A DNA stretch of 10,898 nt from DUZB01 sp964407525 (lineage in GTDB: Bacteria; Desulfobacterota; DSM-4660; Desulfatiglandales; Desulfatiglandaceae). Position numbers and translations under genes: made by a program. The DNA lies in contig CAYOWC010000158.1 of assembly GCA_964407525.1 (NCBI GenBank), positions 1 through 10,898 on the forward strand, written 5' to 3'. The stretch's first letter is position 1. Every line of letters begins with the position of its first letter. The notes beneath the pieces are model-generated. The model saw only the letters and a list, made by a program, of their open reading frames with translations, did no database searches and was not told the origin of the DNA. This document shows, one piece after another, positions 8,675 to 10,898 of the stretch.

Positions 8675-10066
8675 ATGCGTGACGATGCTATTAAGGAGAT
8701 TCCCTTGAACGAACCACAGCCAGACGACCATTTTGCTTCAGACGAAGTGCTGGCGATTCGGGAGACAAGGCGATACCGGTTGGCTTTCTTCATGCTGAGC
8801 ATTGGTGTGCCCATTCTCGTGGGGTTCGGATTTAGCGACCTATTTCATGGCCGCCCACTGGAAGCCTTTTTCAATTTCTTTATTGCTATTGCCATCGCGA
8901 TTTCGCTCCTGGTCCTAAGGAGAAGGAGAACCAAGCCGGCTGTCTTTTTGTCCCTACGCGTCATCACCTTTCTTCTGGGAGTGTTATTTCTCTATAATGT
9001 TTTCTCTTCACACCAACAAGAATACAAGGTCCTATGGTCTTTTCCGTATCCTTTCATTGTCTATTTTATGTTTGGGAAAAGGGAGGGAGCCGCATGGATG
9101 CTGGTTTTCTATGTGTTCACCGTAAGTCTATTCCTGGCGCCTTTTGTCATTTCGGACCTTCCCGCCTACAACACCTCATTCAACGTGCGGTTTTTGATTT
9201 CATTGGCTATCGTGGGGGTCTTGTCCCATATCTTTTTCAAGACCCATGAAGAAACCCAACAGCAGCTTGAAGAGCAATACCAGCGAATGTTGGATTCGGA
9301 AAAACGATATCGTAAAGCCTATGAAACCCTTAAAGAAACCCAGGCCCAACTGGTCCAATCAGGAAAGCTGGCGGCCATCGGGCAACTGGCCGCGGGTGTG
9401 GCCCACGAATTGAATCAACCCCTGATGGTCGCCCGGACCAATGCCCAGCTTGTCCTGCGTGGGCTGGATAAAGAGGCTTTGTCTCCCGAAGATACACGTA
9501 AACACATTCAACCCATTGAAAAAAGCACTAAAAAGATGATGAACATTATCAATCATCTTCGGACCTTTTCCCGGCAATCTCAGGAGGCGTTTTCCCCGGT
9601 GGATATCAATCGGGTTCTAAAGGAATGTTTCCTCATGATGGGTGAGCAGTTGCGGGTTCACAATATCGATCTAAAATTTGAACTTTCCGAGCAACTTCCC
9701 AAGGTCATGGGAAACGCCAACCAGTTGGAACAAGTCCTCCTGAATATTATTACCAATGCCAGAGACGCGGTTTTGGAGGCGAGGACGGACGAGAATACAA
9801 CAGGCCTCATTGAGGTGACCACTGGGGCATTCGGGAAGGAACGGGAGCGGGTTGAGGTTTTGATCAGGGATACGGCGAAAGGGATTGCCGGCAAGGATCT
9901 GGACAGAATTTTTGATCCTTTTTTTACCACCAAGGCGGTGGGCAAGGGCACGGGACTGGGTCTGTCCATCAGCCATGGCATTGTGAAAGAGCACCGTGGA
10001 ACCATTGAGATTGCCCGGACCGGCCCGGAGGGGACTGTTTTCAGAATATGTCTTCCCACCTGTTGA
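8675..10066 (+). CDS. six-transmembrane sensor histidine kinase with altered ATP-lid motif (kinase 6)
   Basis: This is a 463-aa membrane kinase if started at ATG 8675, which has AGGA at 8661-8664 and again just before the ATG. The frame stays open upstream to 8438, but that part overlaps the conserved ATPase coding sequence of kinase 5 and is a shadow. Hydrophobic segments lie near residues 34-55, 62-82, 91-110, 118-133, 138-158 and 171-188, with the signature YKVLWSFPYPFIVYFMF before a KREG turn, as in kinases 2 and 4. A coiled coil (about 190-228) leads to His244 in HELNQPL. Asn361, FDPFF and GKGTGLGL are present. The G1 box reads Asp399-Thr-Ala-Lys-Gly403, so the middle glycine of the usual DxGxG is alanine. 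It pairs with kinase 5 at a 16-base gap and is the last intact gene of the array. Confidence 0.93.
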   Translation: MRDDAIKEIPLNEPQPDDHFASDEVLAIRETRRYRLAFFMLSIGVPILVGFGFSDLFHGRPLEAFFNFFIAIAIAISLLVLRRRRTKPAVFLSLRVITFLLGVLFLYNVFSSHQQEYKVLWSFPYPFIVYFMFGKREGAAWMLVFYVFTVSLFLAPFVISDLPAYNTSFNVRFLISLAIVGVLSHIFFKTHEETQQQLEEQYQRMLDSEKRYRKAYETLKETQAQLVQSGKLAAIGQLAAGVAHELNQPLMVARTNAQLVLRGLDKEALSPEDTRKHIQPIEKSTKKMMNIINHLRTFSRQSQEAFSPVDINRVLKECFLMMGEQLRVHNIDLKFELSEQLPKVMGNANQLEQVLLNIITNARDAVLEARTDENTTGLIEVTTGAFGKERERVEVLIRDTAKGIAGKDLDRIFDPFFTTKAVGKGTGLGLSISHGIVKEHRGTIEIARTGPEGTVFRICLPTC

Positions 10067-10115
10067 AAATAAGCCTTTGGTTAGGCTGACGTTTGAATAT
10101 TGTGCAGTTTGATAA

Positions 10116-10424
10116 AAAAATCTTCAATCAGGAAAAGAAATCGGGAAAAACGCCATTGAAGACAGTGTCCGCGCCCTCGACAATAAATCCACGGAAGCCA
10201 TTGAACTCAGGACAATGGAGCTGGCCCATAGAATTGCCGATTTTCTTTACGAGCGGAACAAAGACCTCCGATTTCTGGCGGCCATTAACCCGGATGAAAA
10301 AGCATATCTAGAGATATCCCTTGCCGCCAATAAGGATGCTATCGAACATGGCCGGTGGCCTCCGGCGGAAAATGCCCCGAAACCTCCTGATCTCACATGG
10401 CAAAACAAATCGTTCACGATTTAG
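10116..10424 (+). pseudogene. decayed N-terminal fragment of a Cache-type membrane sensor
   Basis: An open frame runs from just after a TAA (10113-10115) to TAG at 10422-10424. Its product includes ALDNKSTEAIEL, HRIADFLYERNKDLRFLAAI and EHGRWPPAE. From memory, this pattern (ALNEKSTEAIE..., then FLY.RD.D, then a downstream EHG.W) is typical of the periplasmic sensor just after the first transmembrane helix in Desulfobacterota Cache-domain kinases. No convincing start, no first transmembrane helix and no transmitter remain, so both ends appear lost. ATG 10215 would give a 69-aa peptide but would skip conserved upstream codons. It begins about 50 bases after kinase 6 on the same strand and may be the relic of a further sensor gene in the array. 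Confidence 0.55.
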
Positions 10425-10575
10425 TGATGTAAAACTTTCCTGTAAAAAAATCAGGTGGAACAGATCATCGGGATGAAGCCTCTGATGGATGGTGGCGAGA
10501 TCCCGCTGTTTCATCTCGGCCATGTCCTTGATGAGGTAGCAGGTTCGGATATGCCTGCCTTGTGCAGTGGCAATG
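10425..10575. other. short stretch without a recognised gene
   Basis: This segment lies between the sensor relic (+) and the zinc-ribbon fragment (-). I see no tRNA, terminator or strong hairpin in it. A minus-strand frame stays open across it, encoding residues such as KDMAEMKQRDLATIHQRLHP. It is one base-shift away from the zinc-ribbon frame and continues antisense into the sensor relic. It may be a displaced C-terminal part of the zinc-ribbon gene or chance. Confidence 0.3.
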
Positions 10576-10898
10576 TCATCCAGTGATATCAGGCTGATTT
10601 CCTTTGATACCCAGGTATGCATCGACCGCCTGAAACACAGGTTTTTTGTGTTTTGGCATTTCATTTGTGTGCCTCCGCTGCAAGGGCGTTTCCATCTTAA
10701 AGTCCGGGAACAAATCAATGGCATATCGCCAGTAGGGGTCAATTTCCTCATAACAATCACGATCGCCACAGATGGGACATGTGGGACCAATATAAGCCAA
10801 AAAATCGATCTGATCTGAAAAAAAGCCTTCTTTGTATTCCCAGATGGTTTCAAATTTGTTAACGTAGGGGAGCTGAATTCTTCGGCCGCCTTGCCCAC
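10576..10898 (-). pseudogene. partial zinc-ribbon, transposase-associated-like reading frame
   Basis: Reading leftward from the right edge, this frame is open for 106 codons to TGA at 10578-10576. It contains LPYVNKFETIWEYKEGFF, then a zinc-ribbon-like CPICGDRDC (C-x2-C-x4-C), then PYWRYAIDLFPDFK. From memory this resembles the N-terminal zinc-ribbon region (DUF6431-like) of proteins found with insertion sequences in Desulfobacterota. That family continues with a 'C..T..TFSLLP...PY..Y'-like stretch, but here the frame turns charged (EMPKHKKPVFQAV) and ends. In the other two minus-strand frames, KCQNTK and then KTCVSGGRCIPGYQR look like frameshifted remains of that stretch, so I read the gene as broken. 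Its start lies outside the window. Confidence 0.45.

Noticed and set aside
156..10066. The repeated kinase cores as a mobile or CRISPR-like repeat array
   Set aside because: The repetition is explained by paralogous transmitter domains in frame. There are no short regular spacers, terminal inverted repeats or transposase genes between the copies.
10072..10087. Hairpin AGCCT-TTGGTT-AGGCT after kinase 6, as a terminator
   Set aside because: The stem is only five base pairs and no T-run follows.

Overview
The window is dominated by a tandem array of six sensor histidine kinase genes, all on the + strand and tightly packed (gaps of 6, 105, 32, 50 and 16 bases using the starts chosen here). All six share a very similar C-terminal transmitter core with the H-box sequence HELNQPL. 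None carries a receiver domain, and no response regulator, HPt or output protein is visible. The organism is probably an anaerobic Desulfobacterota (sulfate-reducer-like) bacterium. This is inferred from the sensor domain of the first and fifth kinases, the fragment of a Cache-type sensor at the right, and codon use around 50% G+C judged by eye. No taxonomic marker gene is present, so this is a suggestion only.

Layout: a possible 3' tail of an upstream reading frame (3-116); kinase 1, soluble, 704 aa with a duplicated alpha/beta N-terminal domain (156-2270); kinase 2, six-transmembrane, with an in-frame loss of about 169 codons that removes the ATPase domain (2277-3215); kinase 3, soluble, possibly with a V4R-like sensor (3321-5036); kinase 4, six-transmembrane, intact (5069-6493); kinase 5, soluble, a same-length paralogue of kinase 1 (6544-8658); kinase 6, six-transmembrane, with an altered ATP-lid motif (8675-10066). 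Then comes a decayed N-terminal piece of another membrane sensor (10116-10424) and, on the - strand at the right edge, a partial zinc-ribbon reading frame resembling transposase-associated proteins (10576-10898).

The array alternates soluble and membrane kinases, so it can be read as three soluble+membrane pairs (1+2, 3+4, 5+6). Within-pair gaps (6, 32, 16) are shorter than between-pair gaps (105, 50). I infer growth by duplication of a two-gene unit, with shuffling of sensor domains and sequence homogenisation of the transmitter cores. Because the cores are so alike, the kinases may share partners or form heterodimers; their response regulator(s) must be encoded elsewhere. The right end looks like a decaying accessory region with gene remnants.
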